The translations under genes and the position numbers were made by a program. The notes under the pieces are model-generated. The model saw nothing but the letters and a program-made list of their open reading frames with translations. It was not told where the DNA came from and did not search any database. Source: Planctomycetaceae bacterium (GTDB lineage: Bacteria > Planctomycetota > UBA1135 > GCA-002686595). Taken from it: a stretch of 64,000 nucleotides of DNA. Shown here piece after piece: positions 47,652 through 56,886 of the stretch (its first letter is position 1; every line of letters begins with the position of its first letter). The stretch is from positions 62,001 to 126,000 of the forward strand of contig WGMC01000002.1 of the NCBI GenBank assembly GCA_016125265.1, in the 5' to 3' direction.

Positions 47652-48181
47652 CCCACGAAGAACAGGCTGATGTGGTACGCGACGAGCAGCGTGTAGGCGC
47701 CCGCGGACACCCAGAGCCCGAGGCGCGCGAGGGGAAAGTTCACGTGCATCGCGAGCACCAAGAGGGCCGCGGCGATCAGCGTGGACTTGACGGACACGAA
47801 GCCCAGGCGGCCCGTCGTCAGCATCCAATCGGCCACGGGGTTGAGCTCCCGACCGCCCGCTTGGAGGTGCACCAGCGTGAACCCGCTGTCGGCGATGTTC
47901 ATCAGGGCGACCCAGCCGATCAGCAGGACGAGCCGGGACGAGTAGAGATCGACGAAGATCCCCTCGCGCTCCTCCTGGCGCCGCGCGGCGCGGCGACGGC
48001 CCTGTCCGAAGGCCCAGCGCGAGATCCGCGGCGTCGGCCGCGCGCGTCGGTCCGGGCCGCGCCAGGGCCGCTCCGCCACGGGACCGGGCGCGCCCTGAGG
48101 GGCGGATGCTGCCTCCGCGCCGCCCAGGTCGGGAGCTCGGCTGCCGCCGGTGCTGGTCTCCGGCCGTTGGGCGTGGGTCAT
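47648..48181 (-). CDS. DUF5658-type membrane protein
   Basis: A 177-residue protein. Its N-terminal 90 residues are polar with RRARPTPRISRWAFGQGRRRAARR, a basic RxxPTPxxSR patch. Then come four hydrophobic segments: LVLLIGWVALMNIADSGFTLVHL, the ELNPVADWMLTTG loop, VKSTLIAAALLVLAMHV and LLVAYHISLFFVG. The D-x-x-x-T-L and G-x-E-x-N-P motifs are those I recall for DUF5658. Function unknown. The ATG at 48181 is preferred; the stop lies in repeat copy 3. Confidence 0.7.
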   Translation of the reverse strand: MTHAQRPETSTGGSRAPDLGGAEAASAPQGAPGPVAERPWRGPDRRARPTPRISRWAFGQGRRRAARRQEEREGIFVDLYSSRLVLLIGWVALMNIADSGFTLVHLQAGGRELNPVADWMLTTGRLGFVSVKSTLIAAALLVLAMHVNFPLARLGLWVSAGAYTLLVAYHISLFFVG

Positions 48182-48250
48182 CCTGGAGGGGGGTGTGGGA
48201 GGCCTGCCAGCCGGCGGCGACGGCGGACTCCCCCCCATCGGCCCTCCCGC

Positions 48251-49597
48251 CTACTGCCCTTGACTGGCGCCCGTGTTCTTTTCCGCCGGGACGGCGCCCG
48301 CGGCCGAGCCAGCCGGCGTTTCGGTCGAAGGCGCCGGTTCCGGCTTCGGCGGCGGATCCCAGTGACTGGCCCGCTCCGACGTCCGCCACAGCTTGTTCTC
48401 GTTCTGCCAGGGCAGCCGCAGGCTGTCGGGATCCAACGGCCCGAAGTCCTGGCGGACCACTTCGATGTGGAACGTCTGGCGGGCCTCCGGACGCCAAATC
48501 GTGATGCCAGCGGGCAGCTCGACGGCGCGCGGCACCTCGAGGCGGCCCTCGTCCCACTCCTTACCGGGGTTCGCGGCCTGCCACTGTTCGCGCACCCGTT
48601 GGCCCCAGGCGGCTCGAATCTCCTCGGGGATCGGGATCTGCTGCCACACGTCGAAGTCCACGAGCACCCACTGCACGGGCGTGCGCAGGTTCACACGATC
48701 GCCGTCGGTCACGTGGTACCGAAGCTGCCTGGGCAGTCCCGTTTCCCGATCGAGCCCGAGGTAGAACTCCTGGCTCCACTCGTACTCGAGCAGGCGCAGC
48801 GACTCGCGGTAGCGCAGTTCGTAGAGGGCGGCGCGCTCGCCCTCGGCCGATTCCCCCTGCGTGGGATCCTCGACCGGCTCCATGGCCGCCAGCGTGGCGT
48901 CCAAGGCCCGCAAGCCCAGCGGGAACCACAGGAGGCCGACGTCGCGCAGCGTCTCCGTGCGCACCTTCTGGATCGAGTCGGGCTCCCGTCCAAACGTGTC
49001 GCCCGCTTCGATCCAGGCGCGGTCGCCCCGGCGCACCACGCGGATGTACGCGGGGGCGTAACGCGGGGGGTTCTTGGAGATCGAAACCACCTGCTCCTCC
49101 ACGCGGTATCCGTCGCCGTTGGGGAGATAGCGCCCGAACACCGGCACGCGGTGGTGGGGCCGCCACTGGGCCTCCCGTTCCTTGGTCTCGAGACTCACGT
49201 TGACCCATTGGGTGAACAGGGCCTCGAACTGCACGCCGGGAACCACGTCCCAAAGCGGCACCACGTAGGCGAGGGCGTCGGCAGCCTCTTCGTCACCCAG
49301 CACGCCGGCCACGGAGCCGAGTCGGCGCTCCAACTGCGCCAGGACGGCAGCGCCCACGGCGGCGCGTTCCGGGTCCAGGTGACCGCGAAGGCGCGGGCGC
49401 AGGCGGTCCCTCTCGGCCTTCGTCAAACCCTTGCTCGACGGTGCGGCGCCCTGGCCGCCGCGGGGCGCGGGCGGACCGGCCTGCCCGCCGTCCTGGGGGG
49501 CCACGGCCGACGGGGAAGCGCCGCACAGGGCCGAGGAAGCGGGCACCGGTCCCAGCAACACGGCCAAGACCCAGAGGCAGACAAAGGAGCGTTTCAT
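48251..49597 (-). CDS. Secreted protein of unknown function
   Basis: A 448-residue protein not recognised by family. A signal peptide (MKRSFVCLWVLAVLLGPVPASSALCGA) is clear, so it is exported. A Gly/Pro/Gln-rich linker runs to residue 55. The body is rich in aromatic residues and beta-like segments (FGRYLPNGDGYRVEEQVVSI, VLVDFDVWQQIPIPEEI, PAGITIWRPEARQTFHIEVV), compatible with an outer-membrane-lipid-binding or lipoprotein-carrier-like fold; this is speculation. The C terminus is Pro/Ala/Ser-rich. A -10-like TAGTCT lies nine bases before the ATG. Confidence 0.6.
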   Translation of the reverse strand: MKRSFVCLWVLAVLLGPVPASSALCGASPSAVAPQDGGQAGPPAPRGGQGAAPSSKGLTKAERDRLRPRLRGHLDPERAAVGAAVLAQLERRLGSVAGVLGDEEAADALAYVVPLWDVVPGVQFEALFTQWVNVSLETKEREAQWRPHHRVPVFGRYLPNGDGYRVEEQVVSISKNPPRYAPAYIRVVRRGDRAWIEAGDTFGREPDSIQKVRTETLRDVGLLWFPLGLRALDATLAAMEPVEDPTQGESAEGERAALYELRYRESLRLLEYEWSQEFYLGLDRETGLPRQLRYHVTDGDRVNLRTPVQWVLVDFDVWQQIPIPEEIRAAWGQRVREQWQAANPGKEWDEGRLEVPRAVELPAGITIWRPEARQTFHIEVVRQDFGPLDPDSLRLPWQNENKLWRTSERASHWDPPPKPEPAPSTETPAGSAAGAVPAEKNTGASQGQ

Positions 49598-49734
49598 CGG
49601 GTCTCCAGACTACCGCGCGCCCTCTCCGGTTCCCAAGCCCGCGGACTTCGGGGCCCTGCGACGTCGCAGAAGGAGCTGCGCGGGGGACCGCTCACGCCCG
49701 AGCGTACCTGGCTCGGCCAAGGGCGGCGGCGCGG

Positions 49735-50865
49735 TCACCGCCAGCGCTCCCCCGCCAGCACACGGCGGTACACGTCGAGGGTCTCGTCCACCATGCGATC
49801 CAGGCCGAAGTCGGCGCGCACTCGCGCCGCGCCCACTTCCCCCATCCGGCGGCGGCCAGCGGGGTCCTCGGCCAGAGCAACCATCGCGCGCGCCAGCGCC
49901 GCCGCATCGGCGGGCGGCACCAGGCGCCCGGTCTTGCCGTCGAGCACCACTTCAGGAACCGCGGACACGTCCGTGGCGAGCACCGCGAGGCCCGTCGCCA
50001 TCGCCTCGAGGAAGACCAGTCCCAGGCCTTCCCACAGCGACGCCATCGTGAACACATCGCTGGCGGCGAGCAGCCGCGGCACATCGCGGCGGATGCCGGC
50101 GAACAGCGCGGGGCCGTGCACTCCCAGCTCCCTCGCCACGGCCTCCGCCCGCACACGGCCGTCGCCGAAGGGATCGTCGCCGACGAGCAGCAGCCGCAGG
50201 TCCGGGCGCCGCTCGCGCGCCTCCGCGAAGCCGCGCAGCAGGACGTCGTGGGCTTTCTGCGGCGCGAATCGCGCCACGCAGGTGAACACCACCTCGTGTT
50301 CGCCGATGCCGAGTTCGCGGCGTGTCTCTCGTATCGAGTTGGCTCCGGCCGCCGCGGCCGCTTCGAAGGGCGCAGGGTCGAGCCCGTAGTAGATACGCTC
50401 CTGGCGCACCCGCGGCACACGGCCGTACTGTTCGATGAAACGACCGACGTGGTCCGAGAGCACGATCGTCACACGCGGCAAGCGTCCCACGGACCCGTGC
50501 ACGAGCGAAACGAGCGGCCGCTTCAGCACCTGCTCGTCGTTGTGCTTGCCGCTGACGAGCCGCGCGCGCCGCCCCGCGAGCGTGGCGGCCACGGCCCCGA
50601 GCACATCGGCCTTCAGGAGGTGGGTGTGCACGAGATCGGCCCAGCGCATCTCGCGCATGAGCTTTCCGATCGCCGCGGGCCCGGAACCGACGGCCACGGC
50701 GCTCTTCGCACCGCTCCGCAGGAAGTCCTCGACGAGCGTGCCGTGCCCCTTCAAGTACGCGAGGCGCACCTCGTGACCACGCGCGCACTGGCCGCGCACC
50801 TGGGCCAAGAGGTGCATCTCCGCGCCACCCACGTCCAGGGTGGTGACCACGTGCAGGATCTTCAT
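49735..50865 (-). CDS. Glycosyltransferase family 4
   Basis: A 376-residue GT-B enzyme. MKILHVVTTLDVGGAEMHLL is the classic GT4 start with the GGAE loop. ARFAPQKAHDVLLRGF and SLWEGLGLVFLEAMATGLAVLATDVSAVPE carry the donor-site Lys and E-x7-E motif. ATGA overlap with the next gene upstream. Last gene of the three-gene unit headed by the polyprenyl-phosphate sugar transferase. Confidence 0.9.
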   Translation of the reverse strand: MKILHVVTTLDVGGAEMHLLAQVRGQCARGHEVRLAYLKGHGTLVEDFLRSGAKSAVAVGSGPAAIGKLMREMRWADLVHTHLLKADVLGAVAATLAGRRARLVSGKHNDEQVLKRPLVSLVHGSVGRLPRVTIVLSDHVGRFIEQYGRVPRVRQERIYYGLDPAPFEAAAAAGANSIRETRRELGIGEHEVVFTCVARFAPQKAHDVLLRGFAEARERRPDLRLLLVGDDPFGDGRVRAEAVARELGVHGPALFAGIRRDVPRLLAASDVFTMASLWEGLGLVFLEAMATGLAVLATDVSAVPEVVLDGKTGRLVPPADAAALARAMVALAEDPAGRRRMGEVGAARVRADFGLDRMVDETLDVYRRVLAGERWR

Positions 50866-52001
50866 GCGCCGAGCACACCTTCGTAGAGCGTCACCAGGGC
50901 CCGGGCCATGGTGCGCTGGTCGTAACGGGTCGCCTGGAGGGCCGCGCCGGCCGCTCCCATGGTCGCGCGTTGGTTCGCGTCGAGGTCGAGCGCGAGTGCG
51001 AGCGCGCGCGCGAGGTCCGACGGGTCCTCGCGACGCGCCACGAAGCCGGTTTGGCCCTCGCGCACAAGCTCCCGCGCGCCATCGACATCCGTCGCCACGA
51101 CGGGCTTCTCCGCGGCCATCGCCTCCAGCACGATGTAAGGAAGCCCCTCCCAGCGGGAGGGCAACACCAAGAAGTCCACCGCGGCCAGGATCGCCGGAAC
51201 GTCCGCGCGCCAGCCGAGGAAGTGGACCCGCGCGGCGATGCCGAGTTCGTCCGCGAGCGCGCGCAGCGCGGCCTCGTCCTCGCCATGCCCCACGACGAGG
51301 AGGTGCAGGCGCCGCGCCGGCTCCAACGCCATCGCGCGCAGCAACACGTCCTGCCCCTTGGCGACGTTCAGCAGTCCCACCACCGCGGCCAGGGGCACAC
51401 CGGCGGGTACGCCGAGTTGTGCGCGATCGAGGGCCGAGGCGCCGCGCCAGGGCGACGCGTCGATGCCGTTGGGCACGACGACGACTCGCTCCGCCGGCAC
51501 CACACCGGACGCGCGGATCGTCGCGGCCTCGCTCTCGCCCACGGCCACGATGCGATCCGTGCGCCTTCCGAGGTAGGTCTCGACGCCGCGGAAGATCCGC
51601 CGCTTGTGGCCGGAGAACATGGCCGAGAAGAGGAACGCAAACGTGTGCGGCGTGTGCACCCGACGGCCGATGCCGGTGCTGAGCGACGCGACGCGGCCAA
51701 GGGCGCCGCCCTTGCTCGAATGGGTGTGCACCACGTCGGGGCAAAGGCGCTTCAGCAGGCGGCGCAACTCCAAGAGGTGCCTCGTGTCCGCCGCCGGGCG
51801 GATCTCCCGCACCATGGGGACCTCGTGCACGTCGACACCCGCCTCTCGCAGCATCGCGAAGTCGCGGCGGACCTCGGGCATGCGCAAGGCGGACGCGGCG
51901 ACGGCCACGTCGACACCCTCGGCCCGCTGGGCCAGGGCCACGTCGCGAAGGTGACGCCGGGTGCCACCGATCGTGGCCTCCATCACATGCAGAACGCGCA
52001 A
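50862..52001 (-). CDS. Glycosyltransferase family 4, probable TTG start
   Basis: A 379-residue GT-B enzyme. The family-typical N terminus RVLHVMEATIGGTRRHLRDVAL is preceded in frame by TTG at 52001, 17 bases after the previous stop, and no ATG or GTG lies between them. An ATG ten codons further in would cut the first beta strand, so TTG is preferred. HTHSSKGGALGRVAS, VGLLNVAKGQDVLLRAM and SRWEGLPYIVLEAMAAEKPVVATDVDGARE are GT4 motifs. Sugar unknown. Confidence 0.85.
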   Translation of the reverse strand: MRVLHVMEATIGGTRRHLRDVALAQRAEGVDVAVAASALRMPEVRRDFAMLREAGVDVHEVPMVREIRPAADTRHLLELRRLLKRLCPDVVHTHSSKGGALGRVASLSTGIGRRVHTPHTFAFLFSAMFSGHKRRIFRGVETYLGRRTDRIVAVGESEAATIRASGVVPAERVVVVPNGIDASPWRGASALDRAQLGVPAGVPLAAVVGLLNVAKGQDVLLRAMALEPARRLHLLVVGHGEDEAALRALADELGIAARVHFLGWRADVPAILAAVDFLVLPSRWEGLPYIVLEAMAAEKPVVATDVDGARELVREGQTGFVARREDPSDLARALALALDLDANQRATMGAAGAALQATRYDQRTMARALVTLYEGVLGA

Positions 52002-52018
52002 GGGACCCCGGGACGAAC

Positions 52019-53698
52019 TCAATGGGCTCCCGTGCCCTTCACCACGGCGAACACCGTCAAGAACAGGATCACGATGTCGAGCAGCATCGAGCGGTGCTCC
52101 ACGTAGTAGATGTCGTAGTCGATGTTCTCGTGGATGGCTTCGTTGCGGGCGAAGGAGATCTGCCAGAGGCCGGTGATGCCGGGTTTGGCGCGCAGACGCT
52201 CCCGCTGCAACGGGCCGTACGTGGCCACGATGAAGGGCATTTCGGGACGCGGCCCGACCATGCTCATGGTGCCGAAGAGCACGTTCAGAAGTTGCGGCAG
52301 CTCGTCCAAGCTGTAGCGCCGCAGGTACCTTCCGACACGGGTGATGCGCGGATCCTCGGGCGTCGCCGGAGCCACCGCGTCCCCCGAGAGGTGCAGGTAC
52401 ATGGTGCGGAACTTGTACATCTTGAAGGGTTTGCCGTCCTTCCCGATGCGCACCTGGCGGTAGAAGACCGGGCCCTTCGAATCGCGTTTGATCAAGAGCG
52501 CCGCGACGGCAAACACGGGCGCCGTCAGCACCAACGCGACACTCGCGAGCAACAGGTCCAGAAGGCGTTTGCCGACGGCCTGCAGCGGGTTCTGGCGCCG
52601 GTCGGGCCGCGTGATCAGCGGAATCGAGTCCAAGTTCTCGATGCGCACACGTTGGCTCATCAAGTGGTAGAAGCGCGGCACGACGCGGTACGAGACACCG
52701 AGGGCCTCGAGGCGCTCCGTCACCCCCATCACCACCTCCTCTTCCTCCTCGGGCAGCGCCACGAACACCTCGCTGATGCGCAGCCGGGGGACCAGTTCCT
52801 CGAGTTCCGCGAAGGTGCCGCGCACGGTGGTGCGGTTGATCACACGCCCGACCTCGTCTTCGCGCGGCGAAACGAAACCCAGGAGGCGCAGGCCAAGGGT
52901 CGGCACCAATACGAACTTGCGCTGCAGCCAGAGGGCAGTCGGCCCGGTGCCGATGATCAGCGAGTTGCGACTGCCGATGCCCTGGCGGTGCAGGTTCTGG
53001 ATGAACTTGAAGGAGAAGAAGCGGCTGACCGTCGTGAAGAAACCGATCAGCAAGAACGTGACGAGGATCGTGACACGCGAAAACGCGTTGGGATCGATGT
53101 TGAGGTCCACCATCCGGTGCAGTTGCACCAGGGGGCCGAGCACACCGCCTTCGGGCGCCTGCCCGGTGGTGCGCAGCAACACCGTCAGCGTCAACATCAC
53201 GAAGAACGACACCACCGTGCTCTTGGCGATGGCCTTGAACTCCTCGACGTTCAGAAGGCTCTTCACCGGGCTGTACATGCCGAACCCGTGGAACGTCACG
53301 AGGCACACGGCTGCCACCAGCGCCCAGACCTCGCGGTACACGGTCCAGGGCAGCTCCGAACCCAGGCCGCCCACCCGCTGCCCGACCAGGAAACCCACCA
53401 GACAGGCGACCAGGATCACCCCCAGGTCGACCACGACCTGGACGGTCAGCATCAGCGACTCGAAGTGCCGGCGCACGAAGCCCCCCATTCCGCGCTCGCG
53501 CGGGCGGGGTTGCACGGCGTTCTCCGCCGGGGGCGTCGGTGTTTGGGGGGACAAGGGGGCGGGGCCGGAGGGCCCGGGTCTGAAGGGCGCCGCGGCGGCC
53601 GGTGGAGCTTGGCCAGACGGAGTTGGACCCTTCCAAGGTACCGCCGCGCCGGGCCGCGGGCGGAGTCCCGGGGCCGCGCTCCCCCTAGGAATGGGCAC
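52019..53698 (-). CDS. Polyprenyl-phosphate sugar phosphotransferase (priming enzyme)
   Basis: A 559-residue membrane protein of the WbaP/WcaJ type that moves a sugar-1-phosphate from a nucleotide sugar to undecaprenyl phosphate and so starts repeat-unit assembly. Residues 1-70 are Pro-rich and perhaps partly untranslated (GTG start; an ATG precedes GGFVRRHF). Four membrane segments lead to a CoA-binding-like domain (IIGTGPTALWLQRKF). A fifth segment precedes the catalytic domain, KRLLDLLLASVALVL, GPVFYRQVRIGKDGKPFKMYKFRTM, RYSLDELPQLLNVLFGTMSMVGPRP. First gene of a three-gene unit with two GT4 genes. Confidence 0.92.
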   Translation of the reverse strand: MPIPRGSAAPGLRPRPGAAVPWKGPTPSGQAPPAAAAPFRPGPSGPAPLSPQTPTPPAENAVQPRPRERGMGGFVRRHFESLMLTVQVVVDLGVILVACLVGFLVGQRVGGLGSELPWTVYREVWALVAAVCLVTFHGFGMYSPVKSLLNVEEFKAIAKSTVVSFFVMLTLTVLLRTTGQAPEGGVLGPLVQLHRMVDLNIDPNAFSRVTILVTFLLIGFFTTVSRFFSFKFIQNLHRQGIGSRNSLIIGTGPTALWLQRKFVLVPTLGLRLLGFVSPREDEVGRVINRTTVRGTFAELEELVPRLRISEVFVALPEEEEEVVMGVTERLEALGVSYRVVPRFYHLMSQRVRIENLDSIPLITRPDRRQNPLQAVGKRLLDLLLASVALVLTAPVFAVAALLIKRDSKGPVFYRQVRIGKDGKPFKMYKFRTMYLHLSGDAVAPATPEDPRITRVGRYLRRYSLDELPQLLNVLFGTMSMVGPRPEMPFIVATYGPLQRERLRAKPGITGLWQISFARNEAIHENIDYDIYYVEHRSMLLDIVILFLTVFAVVKGTGAH

Positions 53699-53740
53699 GG
53701 AGCGGCCCGCCGCCGGAGCCGCGCGTCGGACGCCGGCGGG

Positions 53741-54406
53741 TCAGGTGCGGCCGAAGAGCCGCCCGATCAGGTCCGGCACCGACGCGGCCGCTCGCCCGGC
53801 CTGGGCCGCGAAGTTGGCCTGGAAGTCCCGCCCTGCCCCGAAGCCGGCGCCGTCCGTCACGGCGCGCAGTGCGGCCCACGGCACCCCCGAAAGGGCTGCG
53901 ACCCGGGCCGCGGCGGCCGTTTCCATGTCCGCCACGCACGGGCCCAGGAAAGCGCGCGCGAGCCGCAGCCGCCGCCACGGCGAGAGCACCGGTCGGTCCG
54001 CCGTGACGAACCATCCGGCCGGGCCCTCGACCAGCCCGCGCCACGCGGCGAGGATCCCGGGGTCGGCGGCCAGCTCGCGGCCGTCGCGCACGGCCAGGTC
54101 CGCCTGCACGGCGCGGGTGCAGTGCACGAGGTCCCCCACGGCGAGATCGCGCCGCAGCGCCCCGCACACACCGGCCACGAGGATCGCCCGATCGGCGCCA
54201 GCCGCCACCAGGAGCGCCGCGGCCCGCGCCGCGGTGACCTTCCCCACGCCGGCCACGGCCGTCAGGAGCTCCGCCCCTCCGACGCGGTGGCGGCGCAGCT
54301 CGAGCCCCCCCACCCACAACGGGTCGCCGCCGCCGCGGAAGGGGCCCAGCTCGTCCGCCATCGCCACCACCAGCCCGAAGGCCCCGCCCGTCGCCCCAAG
54401 CGCCAT
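53741..54406 (-). CDS. Nucleosidase of the phosphorylase superfamily (MTA/SAH or futalosine type)
   Basis: A 221-residue protein. VAMADELGPFRG is the N-terminal motif, AGVCGALRRDLAVGDLV the base-binding loop, and CVADMETAAAARVAALSGVPWAALRAVTD the ribose-binding and catalytic region (ME and D). These fit PNP/MTA-nucleosidases that cleave the purine from methylthioadenosine, S-adenosylhomocysteine or futalosine. Which one cannot be decided. It is divergent from the spermidine-synthase-like gene 27 bases away. Confidence 0.8.
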   Translation of the reverse strand: MALGATGGAFGLVVAMADELGPFRGGGDPLWVGGLELRRHRVGGAELLTAVAGVGKVTAARAAALLVAAGADRAILVAGVCGALRRDLAVGDLVHCTRAVQADLAVRDGRELAADPGILAAWRGLVEGPAGWFVTADRPVLSPWRRLRLARAFLGPCVADMETAAAARVAALSGVPWAALRAVTDGAGFGAGRDFQANFAAQAGRAAASVPDLIGRLFGRT

Positions 54407-54433
54407 GGCCCGCTATGGTGACGCACCGAGCCG

Positions 54434-56794
54434 ATGCGCGCGAGCGATCCGATCTTCTTCGCGAGCGGCGCGGCCGCCCTCGTGTACCAGGTGGTGTGGG
54501 GCCGACTGCTCGCCCGGACCCTGGGGAGCGACGCATTCGCCACCGGATTGGTGCTCGCGCTCTTCATGTTGGGCATGGCGCTCGGCGCCGAACTGGGCGC
54601 GCGGCTGGCGGCGCGATCCGCGCGGCCCCAGCGGCTCTACGCGGGGTTCCTGTTCGCGGCGGGAGCGTGGGCGGCCCTCAGTCCGTGGATGCTCGACGCG
54701 CTCGGCACCGTGGACGGCTGGTGGCCCCGGGCGCTGGCGGCGAGCCTCGTGCTGCTCGTCCCCACCGTGGCCATGGGAGCGACGTTCGCGCCGATGGGGC
54801 GCCTCGCGATTCCCGGGTCGCGGACGCTCGGCGCGGGCACCGCGAGCTTCTACGGCGCCAACACACTCGGCGCCGCGTCCGGAGCCGTCGCCGCCGCGTT
54901 CCTTTTGCTGCCCAACTTGGGGTTCCCGGGAAGCCTGTGGGCGGCCGCCGGATTGGACGTCGCCGCGGGACTTGCGGCTCTGCTCTGGCTCGGCGGCGCC
55001 GCGCAGGAACCCGAGGCCCCCAGCCGCGCCGCCCGCACTCCCCTGGGTGTGCCGTGGCCGCTGCTCCTCGCGCCGCCGCTCCTCGGCGCGTCGAGCCTCG
55101 CACTCGAGGTGCTGTTCACGCGCATCCTCATCTCCCTGACCGGCGCGTCGATCTACGCCTTCGCCCTCGTGCTCAGCGCGTTCCTCCTGGGGCTGGGTCT
55201 CGGAGCCCGGCGGGGAGCCGCGTGGCTCGCCATCTGGCCGCCCAGGGTGGTGCTCGGCTTTTGCGCGTTTGGCTCGCTCTGGGCGGCGCTGCTCGGCGTT
55301 GCGCTCTTGGGTTGGCGCGCGGGAGTCGGCGATCTTTTCGCGCCGCTCGTCAACCTGATGCCGCGGGACGGCGACGTGGTGCGGCTGTGGGTCGCCCACG
55401 GGTTGCTCGCCGTCTTGGCGCTGGTTCCGACGGGCATGGCCTTCGGCCTGGCGCTGCCCGCTGCGATGGGCGCGGCGAAACTCGTCGCGCCGAAGGCCGA
55501 CGAGGCGCGCCTCCTGGGACGGCTCTACGCCCTCAACACCCTGGGCGCTGCGGTGGGAGCGCTCGCCGCAGCGTTCTACCTGCTGCCGTGGCTCGGACCT
55601 CGCTGGGCCTTCGCGCTGGCGCTCGCGCCCGCCCTAGTGGCTGCCCTGTGTTTGCCTTGGCCCGGCCCACGCCTGCGCGGCGCGGTCGGACTCGCGACCG
55701 TGGCCCTGGCGGCGCTCGTGTTGGCGCCGCGGCCCGCGCCGGGCGAACCCTGGCGTGTGCTGCAGACGGCCCACGGACCGGTTTCGAGTGCCAGCGTCGA
55801 CGAGAGCGGCGAGGGCCGGAATGCAGTGCGCTCCCTGCGGGTCGACGGCAAGGTGGTCGCGACGACGGCGCCCGTGGACCGGCGCCTGCAGCTCGTCTTG
55901 GGCGCGCTGCCCGCGTGGCTCGGCGACGCGCCGAAGCGCGCGCTGGTGATCGGTCTCGGCACGGGCATGACCGCGGGGGCGCTGCTGCACTTCCCCACCA
56001 TCGAAGAAATCCGCATCGTCGAGATCTCGAGCGCCGTCGCCGAGGTCGCGCCGCTGTTCGCGGCGTGGAACGGCCAACTCCTCGAGGATCCGCGCACGCG
56101 GCTCGTGCTGGGCGACGGCCGGCACGCGTTGCGGCTGGTCGAACCGGGCAGTTTCGACGTGGTGACCTCGGACCCCATCGATCCTTGGACACGCGGATCG
56201 GCGGACCTCTACGCGCTCGAACACTTCGAGGCCATGGGCCGCGCCCTGGCGCCGGGCGGCGTCGCCTCCCAGTGGCTGCCGCTCTACCAACTGTCGCCCG
56301 CCGACGTGCGCACCGTGGTCGCCACATGGTGCGCGGCGTTCGAACACACGGCCGCCTACCTGTCCGCCTACGACCTCGCCCTGATCGGCAGCCATCGGCC
56401 GCTGCCCACCGAGCTGCTCGCGCGGCCCTTGCCGCCGAGTCTCGTGGGCGCACTCGCGCCCCTCGGTCTGCGCTCCGCGGCGGAACTCGTCGCCCTCGAC
56501 GTGGGGGGCACGGCGGAACTCCTGGCGTTCGCGGACGGGGAGCCGCCGATGCGGGAGGAGCGACCTGTGCTCGAGTTCCGCGCGCCGAAGAGTTTCCTCG
56601 CGGGGTACGCCACGGAGGCGCTGGCCTGGGCCGGTCGCGCGGAGTACGTGGAGCGGCTGCCAGGCCCGTCCCAGCCCGCCGCCCGGGAGCTGCGGACGCA
56701 CTTGGCCCGTTTCCTCGCCGAACTGCCCGGCGGCTGGAGCGCGGCCGCGGAGCGCTACGGGGCCGCGCTGCTTGCTCCCACATCCCCGCCTTAA
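54434..56794 (+). CDS. Fused membrane transporter-like / spermidine-synthase-like protein
   Basis: A 786-residue protein. About 12 membrane segments occupy residues 1-440, starting FFASGAAALVYQVVWGRLLARTLG, the signature of fused MFS/spermidine-synthase proteins. The soluble C-terminal domain has the SAM-binding loop VIGLGTGMTAGAL and DGRHALRLV with the acidic VTSDPIDPW, as in polyamine aminopropyltransferases. Whether it makes polyamines is uncertain because many such fusions lack that activity. A TATGGT -10-like box lies 14 bases before the ATG. Confidence 0.85.
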   Translation: MRASDPIFFASGAAALVYQVVWGRLLARTLGSDAFATGLVLALFMLGMALGAELGARLAARSARPQRLYAGFLFAAGAWAALSPWMLDALGTVDGWWPRALAASLVLLVPTVAMGATFAPMGRLAIPGSRTLGAGTASFYGANTLGAASGAVAAAFLLLPNLGFPGSLWAAAGLDVAAGLAALLWLGGAAQEPEAPSRAARTPLGVPWPLLLAPPLLGASSLALEVLFTRILISLTGASIYAFALVLSAFLLGLGLGARRGAAWLAIWPPRVVLGFCAFGSLWAALLGVALLGWRAGVGDLFAPLVNLMPRDGDVVRLWVAHGLLAVLALVPTGMAFGLALPAAMGAAKLVAPKADEARLLGRLYALNTLGAAVGALAAAFYLLPWLGPRWAFALALAPALVAALCLPWPGPRLRGAVGLATVALAALVLAPRPAPGEPWRVLQTAHGPVSSASVDESGEGRNAVRSLRVDGKVVATTAPVDRRLQLVLGALPAWLGDAPKRALVIGLGTGMTAGALLHFPTIEEIRIVEISSAVAEVAPLFAAWNGQLLEDPRTRLVLGDGRHALRLVEPGSFDVVTSDPIDPWTRGSADLYALEHFEAMGRALAPGGVASQWLPLYQLSPADVRTVVATWCAAFEHTAAYLSAYDLALIGSHRPLPTELLARPLPPSLVGALAPLGLRSAAELVALDVGGTAELLAFADGEPPMREERPVLEFRAPKSFLAGYATEALAWAGRAEYVERLPGPSQPAARELRTHLARFLAELPGGWSAAAERYGAALLAPTSPP

Positions 56795-56843
56795 GGCGAC
56801 ATCTCCCGGCGAAAGGGACGCCGCATCGGCCCCGCGAAGGGGC

Positions 56844-56849
56844 TATCCT
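56844..56849 (+). promoter_or_regulatory. Candidate promoter -10 (TATCCT) for the epimerase gene
   Basis: TATCCT followed by CTTGGCGTCCC lies 37 bases before the ATG at 56887, in the 92-base gap after the preceding stop. The following bases resemble those after TATACT at 25142 (13 of 17 positions). No clear -35 is seen. Confidence 0.35.
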
Positions 56850-56886
56850 CTTGGCGTCCCAAGGGCGCCAGGGCGCCCCTCCCCCC

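Noticed and set aside
46346-50389. A 1347-codon plus-strand open frame
   Set aside because: Runs antisense through GT4 genes, the repeats and the secreted-protein gene; composition is Arg/His/Gln-rich with no domain.
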